NCBI RefSeq assembly: GCF_002022685.1
Contig: NZ_CP019789.1
Span: forward strand, 868,001-932,000
Origin: Bartonella schoenbuchensis R1
Lineage (GTDB): Bacteria; Pseudomonadota; Alphaproteobacteria; Rhizobiales; Rhizobiaceae
Direction: 5' to 3'
Length of the DNA: 64,000 bases
Shown: positions 1 through 8,784 of the stretch, piece by piece
Position numbering within the stretch: position 1 is the stretch's first letter
How the letters are laid out: each line of letters starts with the position of its first letter
Notes under the pieces: generated by a model
Seen by the model: the letters and a program-made list of their open reading frames with translations, nothing else
The model's database searches: none
What the model was told of the DNA's origin: nothing
Position numbers and translations under genes: made by a program

Positions 1-2
1 TG

Positions 3-323
3 ATACATGTTGCACAAAAAGCCCAGAATACAGATGCACGCATGGCTTGTAATAGCCTCATTCTTTCTGATGATGCACAATTTAATGCAAAGCCTGAACT
101 AGAAATTTTTGCTGATAATGTTGCATGTGGTCATGGTGCGACAGTTGCTAAAATCAATCATGAATATCTTTTTTATCTGATGGCACGTGGTATCCCTCTT
201 AAAATTGCTCGTGAGCTTTTAGTTAAAGGATTTATTTCTGAATTAATTGATGACATCGAGCAAGATAACATTCAAGCTATTTTGGGTGGTATCATTGGTG
301 AGTGGTTAAAAAAGAATATTTAA
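3..323 (+). CDS. sufD: SufD, Fe-S cluster scaffold complex subunit (C-terminal part, 5' end outside window)
   Basis: This is the C-terminal end of SufD, which forms the cytosolic SufBCD scaffold that builds Fe-S clusters. The frame is open from the first bases of the window, so the gene starts upstream; the ATG at 42 is internal. The visible residues include the SufB/SufD-family stretch NVACGHGATV, which lies in the beta-helix core and is followed by the usual helical C-terminus. The stop is 9 bases before sufS, so the two genes are almost certainly co-transcribed. The assignment rests on that motif and on the suf gene order. Confidence 0.93.
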   Translation: MHVAQKAQNTDARMACNSLILSDDAQFNAKPELEIFADNVACGHGATVAKINHEYLFYLMARGIPLKIARELLVKGFISELIDDIEQDNIQAILGGIIGEWLKKNI

Positions 324-332
324 GGCATAAAA

Positions 333-1577
333 ATGGAAAATTACGGACAAACATTGAATTATAATGTAGAAGCAATTCGATGTGATTTTCCTATTTTACA
401 ATGTGATGTTTACGGTAAACGATTGGCTTATTTGGATAGTGGAGCATCTGCTCAAAAGCCTCAATCAGTTCTTAATGCAATGAATAATCTCTATCAGTGC
501 CATTACGCTAATGTGCATCGAGGAATGCATTTTTTATCAAATACGGCAACACAATCTTATGAAAATGCTCGTGAAACAGTTCGCGCTTTTTTAAATGCTC
601 AATCAGCTCAAGAAATTGTTTTTACGAAAAGTGCGACAGAGGCTATTAATACTGTAGCCTACGGTTGGGGTATGCCTAAACTGAGTGAAGGTGATGAAAT
701 TGTTCTCACAATTATGGAGCATCATTCAAATATTATTCCTTGGCATCTTATCCGTGAACAGAAAGGTGTTAAACTTATTTTTGTGCCAGTTGATGAAAAT
801 GGTATTTTACACATTGAAGAGTTCCAAAAAGCTTTAAGTGATAAAACACGGCTTGTTGCAATTACCCATATGTCCAACATATTAGGGACTGTTCCTCCCA
901 TCAAAGAAATGATTAAGCTAGCACACCAAAATGCTATTCCTGTACTTATTGATGGTTCTCAAGGAGCTGTACATTTAACGGTTGATATGCAAGATCTTGA
1001 TTGTGATTGGTATGTTTTTACTGGTCATAAGATCTATGGCCCTACGGGTATTGGTGTTCTTTATGGCAAAAAATGTCGGCTAGAAGAAATGCACCCTTTT
1101 CAGGGAGGAGGGGAAATGATTAACGAAGTGACAATTGATAAAGTTTCTTATAATAGTCCTCCATATCGCTTCGAAGCCGGCACTCCTCCTATAGTGGAAG
1201 CTATTGGGTTAGCAGCTGCCATTGATTATATACAAGAGAAGGATAGAAACGCGATTTACGCGCATGAAATGGCGCTTTCAGCCTATGCACATGAAGGGCT
1301 TGAAACCGTTAAATCATTACACATTTATGGCCGTTCTCCAAATAAAGGTGCTATTATATCTTTTCAAATTGAAGGTATTCACGCACATGATATCGCGATG
1401 TTTATTGATCGGCAGGGGGTTGCCATACGTGCAGGAACACATTGCGCGCAACCTTTATTGCAGCATTTTGGTTTAACATCTACTTGTCGTGCGTCATTAG
1501 CTATGTATAATAATCATGAGGATATTGATCAATTAGTTGAAGCATTGGAAAAAGCAAGGAAATTTTTTAATGGTTAA
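333..1577 (+). CDS. sufS: SufS, group II cysteine desulfurase
   Basis: SufS is a PLP-dependent enzyme that removes sulfur from L-cysteine to give alanine and an enzyme persulfide, which feeds the SufBCD scaffold. The 414 residues are normal for the family. The PLP lysine is seen in FTGHKIYGPTGIG (about K233), and the persulfide cysteine in RAGTHCAQPLLQHFG (about C371), with the short active-site loop typical of SufS rather than IscS. It lies 9 bases after sufD and overlaps the next gene by 8 bases, which indicates a suf operon. No SufE or SufU partner is visible in the window. Confidence 0.97.
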   Translation: MENYGQTLNYNVEAIRCDFPILQCDVYGKRLAYLDSGASAQKPQSVLNAMNNLYQCHYANVHRGMHFLSNTATQSYENARETVRAFLNAQSAQEIVFTKSATEAINTVAYGWGMPKLSEGDEIVLTIMEHHSNIIPWHLIREQKGVKLIFVPVDENGILHIEEFQKALSDKTRLVAITHMSNILGTVPPIKEMIKLAHQNAIPVLIDGSQGAVHLTVDMQDLDCDWYVFTGHKIYGPTGIGVLYGKKCRLEEMHPFQGGGEMINEVTIDKVSYNSPPYRFEAGTPPIVEAIGLAAAIDYIQEKDRNAIYAHEMALSAYAHEGLETVKSLHIYGRSPNKGAIISFQIEGIHAHDIAMFIDRQGVAIRAGTHCAQPLLQHFGLTSTCRASLAMYNNHEDIDQLVEALEKARKFFNG

Positions 1578-1971
1578 ACCAATTGAAGCATGTCACTCTA
1601 GTGAATCTGTTGACATAAAAAATGAAGAAGAAAAAACTTGTATGTCAACAATTCCAAAAGCTGAAATTGAGCGTATGACAGATGATATCATCTCTGCTCT
1701 TAAAACGATTTACGATCCAGAAATACCTGCTAATATCTATGACCTAGGGCTAATTTATCGCGTTGATATTGAAGACGATCGTTCAGTAAAAATCGAAATG
1801 ACACTCACCGCACCTGGTTGCCCTGTAGCAGGTGAAATGCCAGGGTGGGTAGAAAATGCTGTAAATGCAGTTGAAGGTGTTTCATATGTTGAAGTGATTA
1901 TGACATTTGATCCACCATGGACACCCGATTGTATGTCAGAAGAAGCACAAGTCGCTACTGGATGGTACTAA
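1570..1971 (+). CDS. sufT: DUF59 / SufT-like Fe-S assembly factor
   Basis: This is a small cytosolic MIP18/DUF59-family protein that in Rhizobiales sits after sufS and helps Fe-S cluster maturation. Family signatures are DPEIPANIYDLGLIY near the middle and TAPGCPVAGEMPGWV, with the conserved cysteine, followed by a DPPWTPD C-terminal segment. The ATG at 1570 overlaps the sufS stop and gives 133 residues. A second ATG at 1642 would give 110 residues, closer to the core domain, so the true start is uncertain. In related genomes an A-type carrier gene (sufA) usually follows; here sodC follows on the other strand. Confidence 0.9.
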   Translation: MVKPIEACHSSESVDIKNEEEKTCMSTIPKAEIERMTDDIISALKTIYDPEIPANIYDLGLIYRVDIEDDRSVKIEMTLTAPGCPVAGEMPGWVENAVNAVEGVSYVEVIMTFDPPWTPDCMSEEAQVATGWY

Positions 1972-1990
1972 AAATGTCACCTTCTTTAAA

Positions 1991-2056
1991 GTATAAAAAA
2001 AGATGGCATTTTTTCCCTTAATTTACCTTTAAAAGAAATGAATAAATGCCATCTTT
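1991..2056 (-). terminator. Long-stem terminator for sodC
   Basis: A perfect 13-bp inverted repeat lies between the convergent suf operon and sodC, with arms at 1999-2011 and 2044-2056 and a loop of about 32 bases. Read on the minus strand, the second arm runs directly into seven U residues, as in a Rho-independent terminator for sodC. On the plus strand no such U-run follows, so it may only weakly stop suf transcription. Confidence 0.65.
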
Positions 2057-2119
2057 ATAATTTCACCCATATTTCTTTTAAAAGAAATATGACAGAAAGC
2101 TAAAATGAGAACATTGTGA

Positions 2120-2629
2120 TTATTTTATAACACCACACGCTAAACGCGCACCACCAGCACCTACTGATGAAAAAGTGTCTTCTCCTATGTGTATCATCAA
2201 CGAACGGTTTCTAATTTCAGTAAGTTTTTTAATACGTGGAGCAAGAACACTCATGGTTGCTCGACCTTGCTCGTCAACATAAAGCATGGGCAAATCACCA
2301 AGATGGCCATTCATATTGTAAGGTCCAAGATGTTTGTTGGTATTTTGCGGATCATAGTGCCCTCCTGCAGCACCACCAATTACACCATCTTTCGGATCAC
2401 ATGAAGGATACATATGTACGTGAAAACCATGAAAACCTCCTGGCAATGAAGACAAATCTGGTATAAAAATCAAACCATATTCATTTTCTTGAATTGTAAC
2501 CTTACCAATAGACTTCTTTAGATCGCTTTCTTCCAGCCTATAAATTGTTACTTGAGTTGATTCTGCTAAAGCAAAAATGCTAGAATATAAAAGCATGAGT
2601 AATGTTAATAAGGGAAAGACTTTATTCAT
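2120..2629 (-). CDS. sodC: Periplasmic Cu/Zn superoxide dismutase
   Basis: SodC converts superoxide to hydrogen peroxide and oxygen in the periplasm and protects pathogens from host oxidative burst. The 169 residues begin with a signal peptide (charged start, LLTLLMLLYSSIFALA core). Metal-site histidines are visible in GFHGFHVHMYPSCD, in GGHYDPQNTNKHLGPY and in SLMIHIGEDTF. Cysteines in PSCDPK and LACGVIK would form the family's structural disulfide. It is transcribed alone, convergent with the suf operon, and ends just before a strong hairpin. Confidence 0.97.
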   Translation of the reverse strand: MNKVFPLLTLLMLLYSSIFALAESTQVTIYRLEESDLKKSIGKVTIQENEYGLIFIPDLSSLPGGFHGFHVHMYPSCDPKDGVIGGAAGGHYDPQNTNKHLGPYNMNGHLGDLPMLYVDEQGRATMSVLAPRIKKLTEIRNRSLMIHIGEDTFSSVGAGGARLACGVIK

Positions 2630-3064
2630 AGAGCACCTTTCATATCTAATTTAAATTAAACAAAAAAGTTTTCTTTTTAATAATCTAACGTAGTAATTTC
2701 CCCGCTCATATTCTACCTGTTTACAATATTTTTATAATTTTGTAAATTTTGTGACAAAAATTTTTCTGATGTAAAATCAATACGTTACTATGTATCTTTC
2801 TTAGCCTTTAATTCTAAGTACCTTCTGAACATACTACAAAATATTTTCATACACTTCTAAGCTGATCTGTATCAATAATCGAAATCTGCTAAAAGCTAAT
2901 AGTCAATCTTAAGTTCCTGAGTTATAAGCAAGTTCACTATTTAAAGTTCTGTAGAATTTATTTTTGATGATTGTGTCATTTTTATTATAGCTCTTTTTGA
3001 AAAGATTATGTAATGGGGATAATGTATCATTATGTGGTTCTCAACATTATCTTCGGAGTAACTC
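2630..3064. other. Intergenic region between divergent sodC and the porin gene
   Basis: This AT-rich stretch of about 435 bases has no convincing reading frame. It must carry the promoters of sodC (minus) and the porin gene (plus). Apart from the inverted repeat listed at 3019-3052, I see no named operator motif. Confidence 0.6.
3019..3052 (+). promoter_or_regulatory. Inverted repeat in the porin leader, next to the ribosome binding site
   Basis: GATAATGT (3019-3026) and ACATTATC (3045-3052) are perfect 8-base inverted repeats. A second overlapping repeat, ATAATG/CATTAT (3020-3025 and 3029-3034), could form an alternative hairpin. The downstream arm ends directly before the TCGGAGT Shine-Dalgarno region of the gene starting at 3065. 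It could be a protein operator or an RNA structure controlling translation; neither is shown. Confidence 0.35.
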
Positions 3065-4384
3065 ATGAACACAAAATGTTTAATCAGCACATCCATTATC
3101 ACTCTATTTACAGCTTCTGTAGCACAAGCAGCAGATATTATGGTACCTCGAGAGTCGAGGCCCGTTGTCTCACCTCCTCAAGCATCAAAGCAAATTTCAC
3201 CACCTGTTGAAATGAGTCCTAATTCTGATATTCCACCAGTTATTTCTGCACCTACTTTTTCTTGGAATGGTTTTTATCTTGGAGGGCAGATTGGTGGCTT
3301 TTCAGGTAAAACAGGGATCAGTTTATATGCTAAAAAAGGTCCCAGTACGAGAGAATGGACACCGGTTGAGAAAGATACAGTGCCTCAACTTTCCGGTTTC
3401 ATGGGAGGTCTTTATGCAGGAGCCAATGTTGATTTAGGGAATAGTTTCATTCTAGGCGTTGATACAGATATCGTTTGGTCCAATAAACAGGATACAAAAA
3501 TTGTTGCTAAAAGAAAATTTGAAGAATTAGAGTTAGAAGAAATAGAAGAGGTAGAGGAAATAGAAGAAGGACCAGACACAGAAAGTGAAAGGCGTCAATT
3601 ATATGAATATGCATCTGCGTCGAGGTTGGAAAGCATGAATCATTCACCATCTCAAGGATATCACGCATCTAGTGCAAGCAGTGCAGAGCATGGATACTCA
3701 TCTTCAGGACGGGTGGAGAGGAGTACTATTAGGAGAACAAAACGGGCAAATAATGAGAGTTCATCATTTAGCCAATCATTTCAATTAACGCAGGTTCAAC
3801 AACGTTCTACATCTGAAGCTGGATCTCAAAGCTCTGGAGCAACACAGGCAGATAGTTCTTCAGCAGCGCAGGAACAGGTTTCACAACAACAAGTGGCACA
3901 ACAGCGAGGATCAGAAGCCAGACCTTCAGTTTCAGGATATCCACATAGTAATAGATCAGCTTTGTCTGCAAGGCGCTATATAAGGGAAACGGAGGAAGTA
4001 GACGAAATAGCGGAAGTGACTAAAGTTTATAGTAACACTTTAAAACAAAAGTGGTCTGGCGCTACGCGAGTACGTATAGGTTTTGCAGTTGATCGTATTG
4101 TGCCTTATATCGCTGGCGGTGTTGCTTATGCACAGCTTCAAAATATCTTTTCACGATCAATTGAGACGGAAGGTCACGAAATAAGTTCTTCTAGCTTATC
4201 AGATAAAAAAATAATGGTAGGTTATACTCTTGGTGGTGGTGTTGATTTTGCGATGGCTGACAATGTCATTTTACGTGCAGAATATCGCTACTCAGATTTT
4301 GGTAAACAGAAATTTGCTAAGGATAAATTAGAACTTGATTACCAAACCAATGATTTCCGGGTTGGTGTTGCTTATAAATTCTAA
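3065..4384 (+). CDS. Hemin-binding / Omp25-like outer membrane porin with large low-complexity insert
   Basis: This is a predicted outer membrane beta-barrel of the Omp25/Bartonella Hbp family, whose members bind hemin at the surface. A signal peptide ends at SVAQA (about residue 22). The barrel begins with FSWNGFYLGGQIGGF (about residues 60-75) and ends with RAEYRYSDFG and the terminal FRVGVAYKF, whose final Phe is the usual barrel-insertion signal. Between about residues 145 and 325 lies an unusual insert: a Glu/Ile/Leu-rich acidic run, then Ser/Gln-rich and Arg-containing low-complexity sequence. It lengthens the protein to 439 residues, against roughly 250-300 for compact family members. 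The insert sits between predicted strands and so is probably a surface loop. I cannot say which Hbp paralogue this is. Confidence 0.85.
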   Translation: MNTKCLISTSIITLFTASVAQAADIMVPRESRPVVSPPQASKQISPPVEMSPNSDIPPVISAPTFSWNGFYLGGQIGGFSGKTGISLYAKKGPSTREWTPVEKDTVPQLSGFMGGLYAGANVDLGNSFILGVDTDIVWSNKQDTKIVAKRKFEELELEEIEEVEEIEEGPDTESERRQLYEYASASRLESMNHSPSQGYHASSASSAEHGYSSSGRVERSTIRRTKRANNESSSFSQSFQLTQVQQRSTSEAGSQSSGATQADSSSAAQEQVSQQQVAQQRGSEARPSVSGYPHSNRSALSARRYIRETEEVDEIAEVTKVYSNTLKQKWSGATRVRIGFAVDRIVPYIAGGVAYAQLQNIFSRSIETEGHEISSSSLSDKKIMVGYTLGGGVDFAMADNVILRAEYRYSDFGKQKFAKDKLELDYQTNDFRVGVAYKF

Positions 4385-4409
4385 TTTATTTAGGACTTTA
4401 AATCATTTT

Positions 4410-4440
4410 AAAAGCTCTATCTACGGTAGAGCTTTTATTT
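4410..4440 (+). terminator. Rho-independent terminator after the porin gene
   Basis: A 10-bp perfect stem (AAAAGCTCTA with TAGAGCTTTT, 4410-4436) with a 7-base loop is followed by a T-rich tail. It starts 25 bases after the porin stop codon. Confidence 0.85.
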
Positions 4441-4593
4441 TTACCCGTTGTTTATGGTTTCCTGGATTAGGGGAGGGGAATAGTTATAGTTATACAACGA
4501 AAGAAAGCTAAAAAATCCTATCTTCCTAACCTTAGTTATCTTACTCACATAACCTTTAAAAAATAAATACATTATAGGTTGTGCAAACCTTAG

Positions 4594-4683
4594 TGGCGGA
4601 GGGGGTGGGATTCGAACCCACGGTACAGTCTCCTGCACGCCGGTTTTCAAGACCGGTGCCTTAAACCGCTCGACCACCCCTCC
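4594..4683 (-). tRNA. tRNA-Ser (TGA)
   Basis: On the minus strand a class II tRNA of 90 bases folds with acceptor arms GGAGGGG and CCCCTCC, discriminator G and an encoded CCA. The anticodon loop CTTGAAA gives anticodon TGA, which reads UCA serine codons. The long variable arm and the GGTTCGAATCC T-arm are both present. Confidence 0.97.
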
Positions 4684-4884
4684 AAAAAACACATTTTTTA
4701 TAAGCTACTTTTTACAAGCTTCTTCGAAAAGGTCAATCACTTAAATACGATTTTAAGTATTTTAATTAATGCTTTAAGCTTAATTAATCTTAACTTCTAA
4801 GCCATATACTTTTCTATAAGGCATTTCAATTAAAACTAACAATTCCACTGCTTTTATTTAATGGTTTGATATTATAATGAAAAA

Positions 4885-5190
4885 TTAAAATTGCCAATTA
4901 TTCATAAAACTAAAAACTATACCGATAACAGCACCTATTATTAACCCTATCATTGCACCAATTAGGATGCCAACAGAAAGCGCTACACCTATACCCATTA
5001 CAATGATTGGACCAAACCCTGGTAGGGCAATATAACCGTAAACTGCAAGAATTGTTGCAATTGCCCCTGAAATACTACCATTTAAACTTCCAATGAGTGC
5101 AGATTTTTTAATAAAATGATAAATCTGCTTTAAAGAAATTCTCCCATGGTTATTTGGGTTAATTTCGTCATAAACTTTAAAATCAATCAT
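4885..5190 (-). CDS. Small glycine-zipper membrane protein, function unknown
   Basis: I do not recognise this protein. A short hydrophilic N-terminus of about 30 residues is followed by two or three hydrophobic segments rich in glycine. The last segment has glycines exactly four residues apart (LIGAMIGLIIGAVIG), a glycine-zipper pattern that packs membrane helices and occurs in some pore-forming or lipoprotein-like proteins. I chose the ATG at 5190, which overlaps the stop of the upstream gene by 8 bases; a GTG at 5205 in the same frame is possible. The overlap suggests translational coupling with the gene at 5183-5527. Confidence 0.6.
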   Translation of the reverse strand: MIDFKVYDEINPNNHGRISLKQIYHFIKKSALIGSLNGSISGAIATILAVYGYIALPGFGPIIVMGIGVALSVGILIGAMIGLIIGAVIGIVFSFMNNWQF

Positions 5191-5527
5191 ATTTTTTTCT
5201 TTCACTTTGGACGCTAACCACCCCAGAATAATCGATCGATATGAGAAAATTACAATTTTTAAATTCTACTAAAGCGCGCCAAATACCTTTGTCATCTAAA
5301 TATAATTGTTTAATATTTTGAAAGCCATTTTTTATGAGGCGGTTTCTAATTTGCGAAGCAGTAAATGAATTTTGGCCTGCTTTAGTGACTTTTTGAATAA
5401 AAACATACTCTGACGTTTTATAATAAGGGTCATAGAAAATCTTACATGGTGAAGCTATAACTACAGATGAAATACAAATCATTATTGCAAAAAAAGTAAT
5501 TAATCTAAAATTTTTACCTAATCTCAT
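5183..5527 (-). CDS. Small exported protein, function unknown
   Basis: I do not recognise this 114-residue protein. The first 25 residues form a signal peptide or membrane anchor (LITFFAIMICISSVVIA, then SPC). The mature part has two cysteines and an alpha/beta pattern (SQIRNRLIKNGFQNI, then ALVEFKNCNFLISIDYSG) reminiscent of PepSY-type small periplasmic domains, which is only a resemblance. It overlaps the downstream glycine-zipper gene, so the two probably act together at the envelope. Confidence 0.6.
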   Translation of the reverse strand: MRLGKNFRLITFFAIMICISSVVIASPCKIFYDPYYKTSEYVFIQKVTKAGQNSFTASQIRNRLIKNGFQNIKQLYLDDKGIWRALVEFKNCNFLISIDYSGVVSVQSERKKYD

Positions 5528-5845
5528 CCTGTCACCATTTATTTAAACGATGCTTTTCTATTCTGCGCACATAATTAACCCTTGTATTACTGACAAGTTC
5601 CAATCCATGTTGAATTTGATATTTATGCTTAATAAAGGAATATAGGATTTTTAAAGTTTAAATTATTTTACTACCCAAACTACTTTTCTTTTTTTATTAT
5701 CTTGGTTGCAAAATTATACGAGCGCTAATTTTAGATAATTTGTATTTTTGTCTATTTTTTCAAATGATAATTTATAGCAATTTATATTAGCAAGTGATCG
5801 CTAAAAGAAAAGATAGTGTATAAAACAAGTTACCATGCACTATTT
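5528..5845. other. Intergenic, nothing recognised
   Basis: About 320 bases of AT-rich DNA lie between two minus-strand genes. No reading frame, tRNA or strong hairpin was seen. It should hold the promoter of the 5183-5527 gene. Confidence 0.5.
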
Positions 5846-6303
5846 TTAACATGGTTTATAACGTAGTAAGATTTCTTTTAGTTGTGGCTCATTAACACGT
5901 TTTACCGCTTCTGATACTGTAACCCACTCATACATACGCTGACTTTGTTCTGGCCATTTTTTTCTTGATAAGAATAAAGTACAGCAAAAACATAGACACA
6001 GAACTTACTGTTTTTTTCTACTGGTAAATTTAATTTTTCATATTCATATGTGCCTATAGGAAATGTTTCAACAACACCTCGCACTCCAGCTTCTTCAAAA
6101 GCTTCTTGCAATACAGCCTGTGAAAAAGACTTCTTTGGAATTGGCCATCCTTTTGGTATAATCCACCGACCAGATCCTCGGCTGGTAATAAGGAGAAATT
6201 CAAGATTTTCATTCTTTATGCGATAAACTAATGCACCAATTTGTAAAAAACGTGCATCATCTACTAAAATATATTTACTATGAGCTATATCAGCACCGTT
6301 CAT
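5846..6303 (-). CDS. Nudix hydrolase, frameshifted near the C-terminus
   Basis: Nudix enzymes hydrolyse nucleoside diphosphates linked to another group. The Nudix helix is seen in IIPKGWPIPKK followed by AVLQEAFEEAGV, although the first Glu of the canonical box is Lys and the REUXEE arginine is Gln, as in some diadenosine or inositol-polyphosphate types. In the raw sequence the frame ends at 5902 after 133 residues with an unrelated tail. Adding one base in the 7-base run at 5957-5963 restores an ending with KWPEQSQRMYEW and EAVKRVNEPQL to the stop at 5846, giving 152 residues. The lesion may be a sequencing error or a real truncation. Confidence 0.8.
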
Positions 6304-6350
6304 TTCTTCTTATTATACCATGTAGTTATTTGAGAATTAATTGTAAAAAT

Positions 6351-7524
6351 TTATATTATTGCTTTTAATCCATCACCAGGATGCATTCCTTCTCGCATCA
6401 ATAAATTACGTAACGGTGAGAAATTACGTAATAATTCGAGCCCAACACTTCGTACAATATGAACAGGAAACATATTGGAAAGTAAAGTATGATTAAGTGT
6501 ATGAACAAATCCGCTGCGAATAAATACATCAGGTTTACGGCGCCGGTTATATTGTGCAATAATTGTTTTAAAATTAGAATTGGATATCTGGTTAGGTAAA
6601 ATATCAACCAAAGTTTGAACATCACGAAACCCTAAATTAAATCCCTGTGCTCCAATAGGGGGAAACACATGAGCTGCTTCACCCACTAAAATTGTTCTGT
6701 TTGCAGCAAAACAATGAGGGATAAGACCCCAAAGAGGGCACGTTTGAATTGCCGTTTTTACTGTTACTTCACCAAGCATTGATTGCATCTGACCTTCAAT
6801 CACTTTTGCTATTGCCTTTGGTTGCATATCCAATAACTCTTTGGCGCGTGAGGGATTAGTAACCCACACAAGACTAGATGTATTTCCTGGTAACGGAACC
6901 TGTGTAAAAGGACCATCCTCTGTGTGAAATTCAGTTGATATATTTTGATGAGGTAACTTATGTGCAAAATTTAAAATAAGTGCTGTCTGCGGATAATTCC
7001 ATTGTTTAACTCCAATTCCAGCTGCAGCTCGTGTTGGAGAATGACAACCGTCAGCTGCAACAACAAACGATGCTTGAATAACTCTGCCATCCGAAAGAGT
7101 AATATTTACATGATCTTGTTCATGATGAAAGGATTTTGCTAAAGAAAAAAATCTTATAATGCCTGATGTACGCTCAATGGCATCCATTAAAGCATTGTTC
7201 AGTTTTAAATTGGGAATATTATAACCAAAAGCCTTTTTACCAATTTCAGAAGAACAAAAATTTACAGTAGGAGCACGTACAACCCTAGACGTTGCATCAA
7301 CGATTCTCATTAAAGATAAAGCTGCAGCATGAGATTTGACAGTTTCCCAAATATTTAATCTTTGAAGAGCATGAATCGCCGGCATCATAAGAGCAGTTGT
7401 TCGTAATTCATCTACACGAGTAGGGGGCCAATGAGAAAAACAGTGTAACTTTTATGCGCAAGACTAAGTGCTGCTAACATACCAACAGGACCTGCACCAA
7501 CAACAGCTACATCTCTATGTTCAT
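6351..7524 (-). pseudogene. UbiH/UbiF-type FAD-dependent hydroxylase, frameshifted
   Basis: This belongs to the family of flavin monooxygenases that hydroxylate the ubiquinone ring. The intact body (7388 to 6351, 345 residues) has FVVAADGCHSPTR and the FAD motif ILVGEAAHVFPPIGAQGFN. The N-terminal Rossmann motif VVGAGPVGMLAALSLA lies upstream in another frame, at about 7465-7510. It joins the body if one base is added to the G-run at 7423-7427. A second single-base gap is needed close to the putative ATG at 7524 to reach that motif (ATG-AA-CAT). Because of two lesions I list it as a pseudogene, but both could be sequence errors. Another monooxygenase of the same broad family lies at 38961-40208. 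Confidence 0.75.
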
Positions 7525-7742
7525 TTTTTCAAATATCACAACAACTTAAATCTTTCTAATTTACTAATTACTTTAATGATTTTAAATAAAGAAATTCTTT
7601 TCTTATTACATAATGTAATAAATTTTGCGATATAAAAAAGTGGTAATCTTGTACTCTTTTTACAGATTAGTCATACAATATAAAGAGAAAAATGATACAA
7701 AGATAAAACGAACAAAGCTTAAAAAGTGAGGATAGAAAAACA

Positions 7743-8519
7743 TTGAGACGTAAATTAACAAGAAAAATCAAAACTAACACTGATCGATTGCGTTCCAAAA
7801 CAGTAACAATGCCACAAGCAAGGGCTTTTTCTGTTCATTTGCTAACAGCTTCAGGTTCGTTTTTAGCATTCCTTTCTTTAATAGCTGCATCTAAAAAAGA
7901 ATGGATCGCTATGTTTTATTGGCTTGGACTTGCACTTCTCGTTGATGGTATTGATGGGCCAATAGCACGTAAACTTAATGTAAAATCTATACTTCCAACA
8001 TGGTCTGGTGAACTGCTAGATAACATTATTGACTATGTGACTTATGTTTTAATTCCAGCCTTTGCGCTTTATCAAAGCGGCTTTATGGGGGCAGGGTTAT
8101 CATTCTTATTAAGCGCTATTATCGTCATTTCATCAGCTATTTATTATGCAGATACTGGAATGAAAACTAAAGAAAATTTCTTTAAAGGATTTCCTGTTGT
8201 TTGGAACATGATGATTTTCACACTTTTTGTAGTGCGACCTGAAGAATGGGTTGCCTTCGTTATTATTTTCTTATCAGCAATTTTATCTTTTTTACCAATT
8301 TATTTTATCCACCCAATAAGAGTTATTCGCTTACGTATGCTTAATCTTTCAGTTTTTCTTGCGTGGTGTTCATTTGGTATTGCTGCATTTTTTTATCAAC
8401 TTAACGCTCCACATTGGATTAAAATAGGAATCTCGATCACCGGTATTTATATTTATTGTATTGGTGCCATCATGCAATTATTTCCTACATTAGGTGCACA
8501 AAAGAGTGATCCAAAATAA
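7743..8519 (+). CDS. pcs: Phosphatidylcholine synthase (CDP-alcohol phosphatidyltransferase)
   Basis: Pcs condenses CDP-diacylglycerol with choline to make phosphatidylcholine in the inner membrane, so it uses host choline directly. The signature DGxxAR, then 12 residues, then GxxxDxxxD is present (DGPIAR ... SGELLDNIID), and the 12-residue spacing is typical of Pcs. About eight hydrophobic segments follow. The chosen start is TTG at 7743, preceded by GAGG about 12 bases upstream. The first ATG is at 7809 and would leave only a few residues before the conserved RAFSVHLLTASGSFLAFL region, so TTG fits better. Confidence 0.93.
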   Translation: MRRKLTRKIKTNTDRLRSKTVTMPQARAFSVHLLTASGSFLAFLSLIAASKKEWIAMFYWLGLALLVDGIDGPIARKLNVKSILPTWSGELLDNIIDYVTYVLIPAFALYQSGFMGAGLSFLLSAIIVISSAIYYADTGMKTKENFFKGFPVVWNMMIFTLFVVRPEEWVAFVIIFLSAILSFLPIYFIHPIRVIRLRMLNLSVFLAWCSFGIAAFFYQLNAPHWIKIGISITGIYIYCIGAIMQLFPTLGAQKSDPK

Positions 8520-8784
8520 TAAATTGTGATTAAAATTTTATTTAATGAATAAGAAAAAGTTTGAGAAAGGGATGCAACCAGAATATCTTAAAATCGCATA
8601 ATATATATTATGGAACTTTTTAGATTAACAGCAACAACAAGAAATTAATAAAAGTCAAAGTCTTCACATGCTTGCTCACGTTATTCATTGACCTCAACAC
8701 GTGTAATCATCTTGACGGCTTCATCATTTTCCCCGGTAACCTGGCAAAGGTAAGATCTTTCCCAACAGAGCTAAATAAGCAGCA

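Noticed and set aside
4441..4692. An 83-residue reading frame on the minus strand
   Set aside because: It runs straight through tRNA-Ser and has no start signal or protein-like sequence.
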